DNA of 64,000 nt from Gemmobacter caeni (lineage in GTDB: Bacteria; Pseudomonadota; Alphaproteobacteria; Rhodobacterales; Rhodobacteraceae): the NCBI RefSeq assembly GCF_003054195.1, contig NZ_QBKP01000019.1, forward strand, positions 22,783 through 86,782. Direction: 5' to 3'. The position numbers were made by a program, and so were the translations under genes. Each line of letters begins with the position of its first letter. The stretch's first letter is position 1. This document shows, one piece after another, positions 30,364-40,020 of the stretch. The notes under the pieces were generated by a model that saw only the letters and a list, made by a program, of their open reading frames with translations, was not told where the DNA came from and did no database searches.

Positions 30364-32136
30364 ATGCGCAAGCTAGCGAACATGACCGAACGTCCTGTCA
30401 AACCGCCCACCGCGCAGTTTGCCGAGCGCGAGCAGAAGGCCGAGATTGTCGACCGCCTTTACGAGGTGGCGCTCGACCCGATCCGGCTTGAGGAACTGCT
30501 GGAGGTGTGGGAGGACCGTGCGGCCTCGTTGCGCAGCGGGCCGGTGGATCATGCCGTGGTGCTGGACGATCCCGAGATCGACGCCCATATCAACCGGGCG
30601 CGGGTATTCCTGGACCGTTACGAGGCCACGCGCGAGGAGGGCGGTTATCGCCTGCTGCTGGATGACATCCCGCGGTCTGCCGCGTTTGTCAGTGACGGCG
30701 GGCCGAAGATCACCGCCTGCAACCGGCCCGCGCAGCATGCCTTCGGCCTGTCCGATGGGGCGGCGCTGACGGCGCTGCCTTTCGACGCCGAGGATGTGGA
30801 TACCCTGCGCGCGGTGATCCGCAAAGTGGCGCTGGGTCTGGGCGAACAGGTGGCGACACTGCGCATCCGGTCGGTCACCACCGGCAGCCCGGTCATTCTG
30901 CGGGTCAGCCGCATCGCAGCACCCGGACCGCATCCGCTGGCGCTGGTCATCTCGACGGAACTTTACTGGCCTGCCGAATTCAGCGCCACGGTGCAGGAGG
31001 CCTTCGGGCTGACGCTGGCCGAGGTGGAGATCGTGCGCGGTATCACGCTGGGCCTGCCGCTGAAAGATATCGCCGAACAGCGCGGCCGCTCGATCGAGAC
31101 GGTGCGGACGCAGGCGCGCTCGATCCTTGCCAAGACCGAAACCCACAGCCAGTCGGAACTGGTGCGTGTGGTGCTGGGGCTGATGGATGTCTCTTTCATC
31201 CCCACCTCGGGGGTGCGCGAGGTGGCGGGGCCGGGGCTTCTGCGGGATGTGGAATTCCAGCATCTGCGCGGGCCTGCCGGGCGCAGGCTGGAATTCATCG
31301 AATTCGGTGCGCCGGGCGGTGTGCCGGTGCTGTTCATGCACCTTGATTATGGCCTGATCCGCTGGCCTGCCGAAGCCGAGCGTCAGGCCGAACGGCGCGG
31401 TCTGCGCATCATCGTGCCGGTGCGGGCGGGCTATGGCGAAAGCGATCTGCACGGGCGCGGGACCGACCATGTTCAGGGCGTGGCCGAGGATTATGCGGCG
31501 GTGCTGGATCATCTGGGTATCGCGCAGGTGGCTGTCATCGCGCTGGGGGCGGATCTGCGCTTTGCGCTGGCGCTGGCCGATCTGCGGCCGGGGATGGTCT
31601 CGGGCGTGATCGGCTGTGCTGCGCAACTGCCGCTGCGCACCGCCGCGCAGTATGAGCGCATGGACAAGTGGCAGCGCTTCATCCTTGCCAATGCACGCTA
31701 TGCCCCGAAGGTTCTGCCGTTTCTGGTGCAGGCCGGGTTCAGCCTCGCGCGCAAGCTGGGCAAGGAAAAGTTCTTTGCCCAGGTCAATGGCGGATCACCC
31801 GCCGATATGGAAACCTTCGCCGATCCGCAGGTGCGCGAAGCGATGCTGGCGGGCTCCGAGGTCTGTCTGGCGGCGCGCTTCTCCGCGCATGAGGCGTTCA
31901 CGCGCGAATGCATCAGTTCCGAGCGCGACTGGTCCGCGCTGATCCGGCGCTGCAAGGTGCCGGTGCTGCTGCTTCAGGGAGATCAGGACCCGCAGACTCC
32001 GGTGCAGACGATTCGAGAATTGATGGACGATTACCCCCGGTTGCGCGTGGAGTTTCTGCCTGCAACCGGGCAGCTGCTTTTCTTCCGCGAATGGCGTCAG
32101 GTTCTAGATCGGCTCGCCGAATTCCTGCCACGTTAA
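30364..32136 (+). CDS. LuxR-type HTH protein fused to an alpha/beta-hydrolase-like domain
   Basis: 590 residues. Residues 1-200 form an uncharacterised N-terminal region that may be PAS-like. A LuxR-type helix-turn-helix lies at 215-270 (TLAEVEIVRGITLGLPLKDIAEQRGRSIETVRTQARSIL). Residues 300-590 form an alpha/beta-hydrolase fold (PVLFMHLDYG near 321, LRIIVPVRAGYGES near 347, LLLQGDQDPQTP near 535). The nucleophile elbow, normally GxSxG, reads LGADLRF with Asp397 where Ser is expected, and the late catalytic His is Gln570 in PATGQLLFF. The domain is therefore probably not a normal hydrolase and may sense a ligand. The start could also be Met7 (30382). Confidence 0.85.
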   Translation: MRKLANMTERPVKPPTAQFAEREQKAEIVDRLYEVALDPIRLEELLEVWEDRAASLRSGPVDHAVVLDDPEIDAHINRARVFLDRYEATREEGGYRLLLDDIPRSAAFVSDGGPKITACNRPAQHAFGLSDGAALTALPFDAEDVDTLRAVIRKVALGLGEQVATLRIRSVTTGSPVILRVSRIAAPGPHPLALVISTELYWPAEFSATVQEAFGLTLAEVEIVRGITLGLPLKDIAEQRGRSIETVRTQARSILAKTETHSQSELVRVVLGLMDVSFIPTSGVREVAGPGLLRDVEFQHLRGPAGRRLEFIEFGAPGGVPVLFMHLDYGLIRWPAEAERQAERRGLRIIVPVRAGYGESDLHGRGTDHVQGVAEDYAAVLDHLGIAQVAVIALGADLRFALALADLRPGMVSGVIGCAAQLPLRTAAQYERMDKWQRFILANARYAPKVLPFLVQAGFSLARKLGKEKFFAQVNGGSPADMETFADPQVREAMLAGSEVCLAARFSAHEAFTRECISSERDWSALIRRCKVPVLLLQGDQDPQTPVQTIRELMDDYPRLRVEFLPATGQLLFFREWRQVLDRLAEFLPR

Positions 32137-32252
32137 CGCCTTTTTACCGCAGATGGAGTATGCGGCGCCCAAGGCCGGGGGCTAGGGTTACGGCATGACG
32201 AAAGCCTTTGGCACTGCGGTCATTTTGATAAGGTAGACATTTTCCCCCACAG

Positions 32253-32285
32253 AGGGCGGCAGGTCTGGGGCTTGCCGCCCTTTCT
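32253..32285. terminator. Intrinsic terminator in the gap before ppk2
   Basis: A 9-bp stem AGGGCGGCA/TGCCGCCCT around an 11-base loop, followed by TTTCTGTTT. The surrounding 295-bp gap (32137-32431) otherwise holds only the FnrL-like site and short non-coding sequence. It ends transcription of the LuxR-hydrolase gene or of a small RNA; no such RNA can be defined from sequence. Confidence 0.65.
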
Positions 32286-32358
32286 GTTTCGGCCTGGCGG
32301 TTCGGATCGTTACAATCTCGTTGCAAAACTGTCACTTTCCCCGCTCTGCTGCGCCGGA

Positions 32359-32372
32359 TTGACGCGGATCAA
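32359..32372. promoter_or_regulatory. FnrL/FNR-like site upstream of ppk2
   Basis: TTGACGCGGATCAA matches the FNR consensus TTGAT-N4-ATCAA with one mismatch and equals the TTGAC-N4-ATCAA variant common in Rhodobacter FnrL targets. It is centred about 66 bp before the ppk2 start. Regulation of ppk2 by oxygen is inferred from this match only. Confidence 0.55.
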
Positions 32373-32431
32373 TGTGCCCGCTTGTGCGGTCGGAAAAGGT
32401 GCCCCGAACGCATGTAACAAGGGAGCCCCGT

Positions 32432-33478
32432 ATGGAAGACGCAGCCAAGATCGCCGACCCCGCCGCCGTGCCCGTCGCGCCGATTGCCGCGCCCGCGGCC
32501 ACCGATGGCCCGCCCGAACTGCCGCCCGCCGCCACCCCTGCCGTGGCCCATGGTCCGCGCCAGTTTCCCCGCGCCGATCAGGATGCGATCCGCGAGGCGT
32601 TTGAATCCGGCCGCTACCCTTATTCCCGGCTGATGGGGCGCGGGCCCTATGAAAAAGAGAAGGCGCTGTTGCAGGCCGAGCTGCTGAAGGTGCAGATCTG
32701 GGCGCAGGAGACCGGGCAGAAGTTCGTGGTGCTGATGGAGGGCCGTGATGCGGCGGGGAAGGGCGGCACGATCAAGCGGTTCATGGAACATCTGAACCCA
32801 CGCTATGCCCGTGTCGTGGCCCTGACCAAGCCTTCGGACAAGGAAAAGGGCGAATGGTTCTTCCAGCGCTACATCCAGCATCTGCCGACCGCCGGGGAAA
32901 TCGTGTTTTACGACCGCAGCTGGTATAACCGCGCCGGGGTCGAACGGGTGATGGGCTTCTGTAGCCCCTCGGAATACCTCGAATTCATGCGCCAGGTGCC
33001 GGAACTGGAGCGGATGCTGGTGCGCTCGGGTATCCGGCTTTACAAGTACTGGTTCTCGGTCACACGCGAGGAACAGCACCGCCGCTTTACCGCGCGCGAG
33101 ACCGATCCGCTGAAGATGTGGAAACTGTCGCCCATCGACAAGGCGAGCCTCGACAAATGGGATGATTATACCGAGGCGAAAGAGGCGATGTTCTTCTACA
33201 CCGATACCGCCGATGCGCCCTGGACCATCGTGAAGTCGAACGACAAGAAACGCGCGCGGCTGAACTGCATGCGCCATTTCCTGTCGACCATCGACTATCC
33301 GGGCAAGGATGCTTCGGTCATCGGCACGCCCGATCCGCTGATCGTGGGGCGGGCCAGTCAGGTGATTGGCGGGGCGGGGCATATCCTCGATACCGCGCTG
33401 CCGCCGGATTTCCGCAAGGCGTTTGATGCCGGCAAGACGCCCGCCACCGCGCGGGCGCAGGAAGCCGCCCAGGCCTGA
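32432..33478 (+). CDS. ppk2: Polyphosphate kinase 2
   Basis: 348 residues. Transfers phosphate between polyphosphate and nucleotides. Walker A MEGRDAAGKGGTIKRFMEHL is near residue 103; Walker B/lid motifs YDRSWYNRAGVERVMGF near 160 and KYWFSVTREEQHRRF near 205 are the PPK2 signatures. An Ala/Pro-rich N-terminal leader of about 45 residues precedes the domain and is probably disordered. ATG with AAGGGAG upstream was chosen over a start 20 codons earlier that would overlap the FnrL-like site. It resembles PPK2 class I. Confidence 0.95.
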   Translation: MEDAAKIADPAAVPVAPIAAPAATDGPPELPPAATPAVAHGPRQFPRADQDAIREAFESGRYPYSRLMGRGPYEKEKALLQAELLKVQIWAQETGQKFVVLMEGRDAAGKGGTIKRFMEHLNPRYARVVALTKPSDKEKGEWFFQRYIQHLPTAGEIVFYDRSWYNRAGVERVMGFCSPSEYLEFMRQVPELERMLVRSGIRLYKYWFSVTREEQHRRFTARETDPLKMWKLSPIDKASLDKWDDYTEAKEAMFFYTDTADAPWTIVKSNDKKRARLNCMRHFLSTIDYPGKDASVIGTPDPLIVGRASQVIGGAGHILDTALPPDFRKAFDAGKTPATARAQEAAQA

Positions 33479-33553
33479 CCGCAGCGTGCCGCGCCTCTTG
33501 CCGGGGCGCGGCTTCGGCCTTACCCCGGTGGGGACAGGATCGGAGGGCGCGCC

Positions 33554-34156
33554 ATGTGGGATGAACGATATTCGGCAGAGGGCTATCTGTTCGGCACCGA
33601 ACCGGCAGCCTTTCTGCCGCGCGAGGCCGGGGTCATGCCGCAGGGCGCAAGGGTTCTGTGCCTTGCCGATGGCGAGGGGCGCAATTCGGTCTGGCTGGCA
33701 GGGCGGGGCCATCGCGTGACGGCGATGGAGCAAAGCCCTGTCGCGCTGGAAAAGGCACGCGCGCTGGCCGAAGCGCGGGGGGTGACGGTCGATTTCCGCC
33801 AGTCGGGGATCGAGGGCTGGGACTGGTCGCAGCCCTTTGATGTGGTGGTCGGCATCTTCATCCAGTTCGCCCCTCCGCCCCTGCGTGCCCGTATCCATCA
33901 GGGCATCGCACAGGCGGTGGTGCCGGGGGGCCTTGTGCTGTTGCACGGCTACGCGCCCCGTCAGGTCGGCTATGGCACCGGCGGACCGTCCGATCCCGCC
34001 AACATGTACCGGCTGGAGGATCTGCGCACCGATTTCGCGGGCTGGGAGGTGCTGCGGGCCGGGGATTACGATGCCGAGATTTCCGAGGGGCGCGGCCATT
34101 CCGGCCGCTCTGCCCTTGTCGATTTCATCGCCCGTAAGCCGGAGCAGTCGGCATGA
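33554..34156 (+). CDS. SAM-dependent methyltransferase (TehB/thiopurine-type)
   Basis: 200 residues, class I methyltransferase. It starts MWDERYSAEGYLFGTEPAAFL, a common N-terminus in TehB-like and tellurite-resistance methyltransferases. Motif I is altered to VLCLADGEGRNSVWLAGRGHRVTAMEQS (about 34-61), followed by FDVVVGIFIQFAPPPLR near 95 and VPGGLVLLHGYAP near 123. Substrate is unknown. It overlaps the downstream ZevA-like gene by 4 bp, so the three genes from here to the NicO transporter may form an operon. Confidence 0.88.
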   Translation: MWDERYSAEGYLFGTEPAAFLPREAGVMPQGARVLCLADGEGRNSVWLAGRGHRVTAMEQSPVALEKARALAEARGVTVDFRQSGIEGWDWSQPFDVVVGIFIQFAPPPLRARIHQGIAQAVVPGGLVLLHGYAPRQVGYGTGGPSDPANMYRLEDLRTDFAGWEVLRAGDYDAEISEGRGHSGRSALVDFIARKPEQSA

Positions 34157-34803
34157 GGGCTGTCGCACTTGCCATTGCCATAAGCCTGCCGCTTCCGGCG
34201 CTGGCGCATCCGCATGTCTGGATCGACACCGGGGTCGAGGTTCTGTTTGATGCCGGGGGACGGGCCGAGGCGCTGCGCATCACCTGGGTCTATGACGATT
34301 TCTATTCCATGGTGCTGGTCGAGGAACGCGGGCTGGACGCCGATCATGACGGCAATGCCACGGCGGCCGAAACCGCCGCCCTTCAGGGGTTCGACATGAA
34401 CTGGGATACCGGCTTCAGTGGCGACACCTACCTGTTGTCGGGGGAAACCCCGGTGCCTCTGGGGCCGCCCGAAGACTGGACGGCGAAATTCGAGGGCGGG
34501 CGGCTGACCTCCACGCATCTGCGCCGGATCGACCCGGCCTTGCCGCTGGAACAACCGCTGCGGGTGCAGGCCTATGACCCGAGCTTTTATAACGCCTATA
34601 CGATTGCCCTGCCGCCGACCTTTACGCCCGCGCTGCCACAAGGTTGCAAGGCCGAAGTGCTGGCCCCAGATGCCACGGCGGCAAATGAGCAGCTTCTGGC
34701 GGCTCTGGCTGAATATGGCGCTGATCAGGATGTGGAGGCTGATTTCCCGGCGGTGGGCGCCAATTTCGCCGATGAGCTGGTGGTGACATGCGGCGCGGAG
34801 TGA
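34153..34803 (+). CDS. zevA: DUF1007 periplasmic protein, ZevA-like
   Basis: 216 residues with an N-terminal signal peptide (MRAVALAIAISLPLPALA) followed directly by HPHVWID, the family signature, in which the His residues may bind metal. DADHDGNATAAETAAL resembles an EF-hand-like acidic loop near residue 60. DUF1007 proteins form a pair with NicO-type transporters; in Haemophilus the ZevAB pair takes up zinc. The gene overlaps the NicO gene by 16 bp. The metal cannot be told from sequence. Confidence 0.82.
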   Translation: MRAVALAIAISLPLPALAHPHVWIDTGVEVLFDAGGRAEALRITWVYDDFYSMVLVEERGLDADHDGNATAAETAALQGFDMNWDTGFSGDTYLLSGETPVPLGPPEDWTAKFEGGRLTSTHLRRIDPALPLEQPLRVQAYDPSFYNAYTIALPPTFTPALPQGCKAEVLAPDATAANEQLLAALAEYGADQDVEADFPAVGANFADELVVTCGAE

Positions 34804-35681
34804 TCCTGTTCGCGGCCCTTCTGGCGCTGGGCCTGCTGGCGCTGTGGGCGGGCGGTGGTTTCACCGCGCTGCGGCTCTGGGCGCTGGCCGGCGCGCGTGA
34901 GGTGCAGCAGCAGATGGCGGGCGCGGTGCGCGGCATCGCCACCGGGGCGCCCGGCGCGCTGGCGGGGTTGCTGGCGGTCTGTTTCGCCTATGGGTTCTTC
35001 CATGCGGCGGGGCCGGGGCATGGGAAAATGCTGATCGGCAGCTATGGCATGGCGCGGCGCGTCTCGCTGATCTGGCTGGCGGCACTGGCGCTGGTGTCGA
35101 GCCTTGCGCAGGCCACGGTCGCCGTCGTGCTGCTCTATGCGCTGATGGTGGGCCTTGGCTGGGCGCGGACGCAGATTGAAGGCGTGACCGAGACCGTTCT
35201 GGCGCCGGTCAGCCATGCGATGATCCTCGGCATCGGGCTGTGGCTCGTCTGGCGCGGCGTGGCACATTGGCGGGGGCAGGCGCATCCCCATCACGATCAT
35301 CATCATTCCCACGGTCCCGATTGCGGCTGCGGCCATGCCCATGGCCCGACCCCGGAACAGGTGGCGCAGATTTCCGGCTGGCGCGATGCCGCCGCGCTGG
35401 TGGCGGGGATCGCCTTGCGGCCCTGTTCCGGGGCGCTGTTCCTGCTGGTGCTGAGCTGGCAGATGGGCATTGCCGCCGCCGGGGTGGCCGGGGTCTATGC
35501 CATGGGCATCGGCACGGCCACGGTGACGGTAGCTGTCGCCGCCTCGGCCTACTTCCTGCGCGAGGGCGCTTTCGAGGGGCTTTCAGGCGGCAGGCTGGCC
35601 CGCGCGGTGCCGATGATCGAGATCGCGGTGGGCCTTGTGGTCGCCATCGTCTCGGCCGGGTTGCTGACATCCGCCCTCTGA
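34788..35681 (+). CDS. zevB: NicO-family Ni/Co (or Zn) transporter, ZevB-like
   Basis: 297 residues with six to seven hydrophobic segments. FHAAGPGHGKMLIGSY (71-86) is the NicO metal-transport signature, with ALRPCSGALFLLVL near 206 as the second. Between them is a cytoplasmic His/Cys-rich loop (HPHHDHHHSHGPDCGCGHAH). NicO members either export Ni/Co (RcnA) or, paired with DUF1007, import metal (ZevB). The coupling to the DUF1007 gene favours the second. Given the cobalamin and zinc genes in this window, cobalt, nickel or zinc are all possible. Confidence 0.85.
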   Translation: MRRGVILFAALLALGLLALWAGGGFTALRLWALAGAREVQQQMAGAVRGIATGAPGALAGLLAVCFAYGFFHAAGPGHGKMLIGSYGMARRVSLIWLAALALVSSLAQATVAVVLLYALMVGLGWARTQIEGVTETVLAPVSHAMILGIGLWLVWRGVAHWRGQAHPHHDHHHSHGPDCGCGHAHGPTPEQVAQISGWRDAAALVAGIALRPCSGALFLLVLSWQMGIAAAGVAGVYAMGIGTATVTVAVAASAYFLREGAFEGLSGGRLARAVPMIEIAVGLVVAIVSAGLLTSAL

Positions 35682-35732
35682 CTAAAATTGCGGCATCTTG
35701 CCGCGGCCTTGACCAGTTGGTAAAGCGAAGGC

Positions 35733-37088
35733 ATGATCCGGCTCCTTTCCCCCATAACGCATCTGCGTGCCCTGCTGGCGCTTGGCCTGCCGCTGGTCGG
35801 CAGCCACCTGGCGCAGATGCTGCTCCATGTGGTCGATACTGTCATCGTCGGCTGGTATGGCGTGGCCGAACTGGCGGCGGTAGTCATCGGCGGGTCATGC
35901 TTCTTCGTCGTCTTCGTTCTGGGTGCAGGCTTTGCACAGGCCGTCATGCCGATGGTGGCGCAGGCGTTGGGCCGCGGCGACGAGACCGAGGTGCGCCGGG
36001 CTACCCGCATGGGGCTCTGGCTGTCCATCGGTTGCGGCCTCATCGCCTATCCGCTGTTCTGGTGGGCCGAGCCGATCCTGCTGGCCGCCGGGCAAAAGCC
36101 CGAGGTGGCGGCGCTGGCGCGGGATTTCCTGCGCATCGCCGGGCTTGGTCTTGCCCCCGCACTGCTGGTGATGACGCTGAAAAGCTATCTTGCCGCACTG
36201 GAGCGCACGCAAGTCGTGCTCTGGCTGACGCTGGGCGCGGTCTTCGTGAATGGGGCGCTGTGCTATGCGCTGGTCTTTGGCCATTGGGGCGCGCCTGAGT
36301 TGGGCGTGCGCGGCGCCGGTCTTGCCTCGGCGCTGGTGCAGCTTCTGACCAGTGCCGCGCTGGCGCTTTACGCGGGCTGGCTGCCCGAACTGCGGCGCTT
36401 TCACCTGTTCCAGCGCTTCTGGCGGCCGGACTGGCACGCCATGGGTCTGGTGTTCCGCCTTGGCTGGCCCATCGGGCTGACCGGGCTGGCCGAAAGCGGG
36501 CTGTTTCAGGCAACGGCGCTGATGATGGGCTGGATCGGCACCGTGCAACTGGCGGCGCATGGCATCGCCATGCAGGTGACGGCGCTGGGGTTCATGCTGC
36601 ATCTGGGCCTGTCGAATGCGGCCACCGTGCGCACCGGCCGCTTCGCCGGGGCGGGCGACTGGGGCAACCTGCGGCGTGGTGCGCTGGTGGCCATCGCCAT
36701 TTCCGCCACTGTCGGGCTGGCACAGGTGGCGCTGTATCTCAGCTACCCCGAACCCATCGTCGGCTTGTTCATCGACCACGCCAACCCCGAGGCGGCCGAG
36801 ATCATCGCCTTCGGCAGCCTGCTGCTGGCCTTCGCAGCGGCGTTCCAGCTTGCCGATGCGGCACAGGTTCTGGCGCTGGGATTTCTGCGCGGTGTGCATG
36901 ATACCCGCGTGCCGATGTGGATCGCCAGCTTCGCCTATTGGGCAGTGGGGATTCCGACCTCATGGTTCCTCGCCTTCCGGGCGGGGCTGGGAGGCACCGG
37001 CCTGTGGCTCGGGCTGGTCATCGGCCTGTTGATCGCCTCAGCCCTGCTGATGTGGCGCTTCTGGAGCCGCGTGCCCCGTCCGGTGTGA
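35733..37088 (+). CDS. MATE-family efflux transporter
   Basis: 451 residues with about twelve membrane segments. The first half starts LALGLPLVGSHLAQMLLHVVDTVIVGWYGVAELAAV, typical of MATE proteins of the NorM/DinF type; the second starts near residue 240 (LVFRLGWPIGLTGLAESGLF). It couples Na+ or H+ influx to drug or metabolite export. It lies 51 bp after the NicO gene, but functional linkage is not implied. Confidence 0.92.
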   Translation: MIRLLSPITHLRALLALGLPLVGSHLAQMLLHVVDTVIVGWYGVAELAAVVIGGSCFFVVFVLGAGFAQAVMPMVAQALGRGDETEVRRATRMGLWLSIGCGLIAYPLFWWAEPILLAAGQKPEVAALARDFLRIAGLGLAPALLVMTLKSYLAALERTQVVLWLTLGAVFVNGALCYALVFGHWGAPELGVRGAGLASALVQLLTSAALALYAGWLPELRRFHLFQRFWRPDWHAMGLVFRLGWPIGLTGLAESGLFQATALMMGWIGTVQLAAHGIAMQVTALGFMLHLGLSNAATVRTGRFAGAGDWGNLRRGALVAIAISATVGLAQVALYLSYPEPIVGLFIDHANPEAAEIIAFGSLLLAFAAAFQLADAAQVLALGFLRGVHDTRVPMWIASFAYWAVGIPTSWFLAFRAGLGGTGLWLGLVIGLLIASALLMWRFWSRVPRPV

Positions 37089-37193
37089 ATGCGATTGTGT
37101 TGCATTTCAGAACTGAGCGGCTGGCCAGCGTCACCTGCACTGTTGGTTTGCAGGCTCCGGGCGAGGGAGAAAATTGAGACCCAGAGTGAACGG

Positions 37194-37880
37194 TCACTTC
37201 AGTTGTTGAAGAAATGCTTCGGCAGCGGCCAATTCCTGCCTCGATAGATCCTTGCTAATCTGTGCTGTGGAGAAAATTGCGTTTGGGTGCGCGCGGAAGA
37301 CATCGGTGGCGGGCGCCCATCGTCCCCACCTATGAATGACAAGAAATCGCTCTCCTCTGTTGACTAAGGGTAATACTGATTGGATGAGCCAGTTTCGGTG
37401 AAACTTTGCTGAAGGGAGAATTCTAGTTAGTTCTTTAACTCTTTTTGCATCGCCATTGACGGAGCGATACGCCACACCGTTGACGAGCGCAGCCGCGCCG
37501 GACATGAGAAAACGTGTATAATTCCGGGAACGATAGTATGGTGCGACTGTCCTGGCGGACAAATCAAGTCGCTGAGGGAATGCCAAAGCTTCACGAAATT
37601 CCTCATGTGCCAGTGCATCGGGAAATTCAGTAGGCGTTGTTCGCATGTCGAACCCGCCATTATTATCAAGTATGATTATTGGCGCGTTCAGAATATCGCC
37701 AATGTATGCTGGCGGAGGAAAATCGAGATTGAAGCCGTGCTCGCCGAACCTACCAAAGGTCGTGGCATCATCCGGATGCACCGATCCCTTCAGCTTCCGC
37801 CAATAATCGACAATAGCCTGCAACATGTTCAAATGATGCAGGGCAAAGCATATCAGGTCAACGACCACTTTGCCCGCCAT
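37194..37880 (-). CDS. Unrecognised 228-residue protein in a lower-GC patch
   Basis: A complete frame with codon use unlike its neighbours: the region is about half A+T against roughly one third elsewhere. I do not recognise the family securely. The segments FPPPAYIGDILNAPIIILDNNGGFD (about 54-78), ALVNGVAYRSVNGDAKRV and PSAKFHRNWLIQSVLPLVNRGERFLVIHRWGRW have the look of distant uracil-DNA-glycosylase-like proteins (PPxYxGDxxAPxxxLxxNPG), but the motif residues are not conserved. It is a single gene in an otherwise syntenic-looking region, with no integrase or repeats, and is likely horizontally acquired. Confidence 0.6.
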   Translation of the reverse strand: MAGKVVVDLICFALHHLNMLQAIVDYWRKLKGSVHPDDATTFGRFGEHGFNLDFPPPAYIGDILNAPIIILDNNGGFDMRTTPTEFPDALAHEEFREALAFPQRLDLSARTVAPYYRSRNYTRFLMSGAAALVNGVAYRSVNGDAKRVKELTRILPSAKFHRNWLIQSVLPLVNRGERFLVIHRWGRWAPATDVFRAHPNAIFSTAQISKDLSRQELAAAEAFLQQLK

Positions 37881-37920
37881 ACGCGCAGTTCCGCAATAGC
37901 CAGTCCTATCGCCTTCAGGC

Positions 37921-38346
37921 TCACTCCTCGGCCGCTTCCTCGCCTGCGGCTTTCAGCAGGCGTTCGGCCTTCTTGCGCACCAGAACCGACCGCAGGTCGT
38001 GCATCGCCAGCAGCAGGGAGTCGGTCACCTCGTCCAGTTGTGCGTCACTGGCTTTCGATTGCACCCATTGCGTCGTGATGTTCATGTAGTCCACGGCGCG
38101 GTGGATGTCGTCGATGTCGCGGCGTGCCAGCAGGGCGCTGCGCCCGGCCATCCAGTCGCGGATCACCTGCATCTCGGCATCCGAAAGCTTGCGGTCGCCA
38201 TGCGGCTTCACATTGCCGTTCTTGATGTTGATGGTGGCGATTTCATCCATGTCGATGCGGCGCTGCCGGTTCTCGGTATCGACCTTGAACACCACGGCGC
38301 CGTTTTCGCGGATGCGGAAATAATAGTCCGGCAGGTCGCCCGCCAT
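37921..38346 (-). CDS. Conserved hypothetical protein, 141 residues
   Basis: Starts MAGDLPDYYFRIRENGAVVFKVDTENRQRRIDMDEIATINIKNGNVKPHG and ends in an Ala/Glu-rich helix (VRKKAERLLKAAGEEAAEE). It is soluble and acidic, with no enzyme motif. The first half looks like a small beta domain and the second half is helical. The start lies one base after the glyoxalase-like gene stop, so the two are coupled. I do not recognise a function. An upstream ATG adding 15 Cys/Met-rich residues inside the neighbour was rejected. Confidence 0.75.
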   Translation of the reverse strand: MAGDLPDYYFRIRENGAVVFKVDTENRQRRIDMDEIATINIKNGNVKPHGDRKLSDAEMQVIRDWMAGRSALLARRDIDDIHRAVDYMNITTQWVQSKASDAQLDEVTDSLLLAMHDLRSVLVRKKAERLLKAAGEEAAEE

Positions 38347-38347
38347 G

Positions 38348-38713
38348 TCAGCCCCCATTTCCCATGCAGCGCAGCAGCGAGCCATCCGCATCCACCAGCG
38401 CGAACATGCGCGGCGCTTCGCCGGGCTGGAAGAAGCCGGTCAGCCGCGGGATGGCGCGATGATCACCGGGCAGACCTGCCGCCTGCCATTCGGTGTGCAG
38501 CGTGTCCACGTCATCGACCCGGATGCAGGCGGAAAACCAGCTTTCGCCGGGGACCAGATCGGGATGCGGAAAGAACTCCAGTTCCAGCACGCCGCGTTTG
38601 AGGATCATCCAGCCCTCGTCCCGCCACTGACGGGTGAACCCCAGCCGCGCATAGAAGGCTTCGGTCGCGCCGAAGTCGCGGCTGGGCAGGTTGGCGGTGA
38701 TCCGGTCGGCCAT
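38348..38713 (-). CDS. VOC-superfamily bleomycin-resistance-like protein
   Basis: 121 residues, one glyoxalase/bleomycin-binding fold unit: ITANLPSRDFGATEAFYARLGF at the N-terminus, WMILKRGVLELEFFPHPDL, then RVDDVDTLHTEWQAAGLP and FALVDADGSLLRCM. Full bleomycin-resistance proteins work as dimers that bind the drug without metal chemistry. It lies between aspB and the 141-residue gene, 8 bp after aspB, probably in one operon. Real substrate unknown. Confidence 0.85.
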   Translation of the reverse strand: MADRITANLPSRDFGATEAFYARLGFTRQWRDEGWMILKRGVLELEFFPHPDLVPGESWFSACIRVDDVDTLHTEWQAAGLPGDHRAIPRLTGFFQPGEAPRMFALVDADGSLLRCMGNGG

Positions 38714-38721
38714 GCGGTTCC

Positions 38722-39987
<1,266 letters not shown>

Positions 39988-40020
39988 CTATCAAGCGCTA
40001 TCAGAAGAAGGAGAGGCAAG

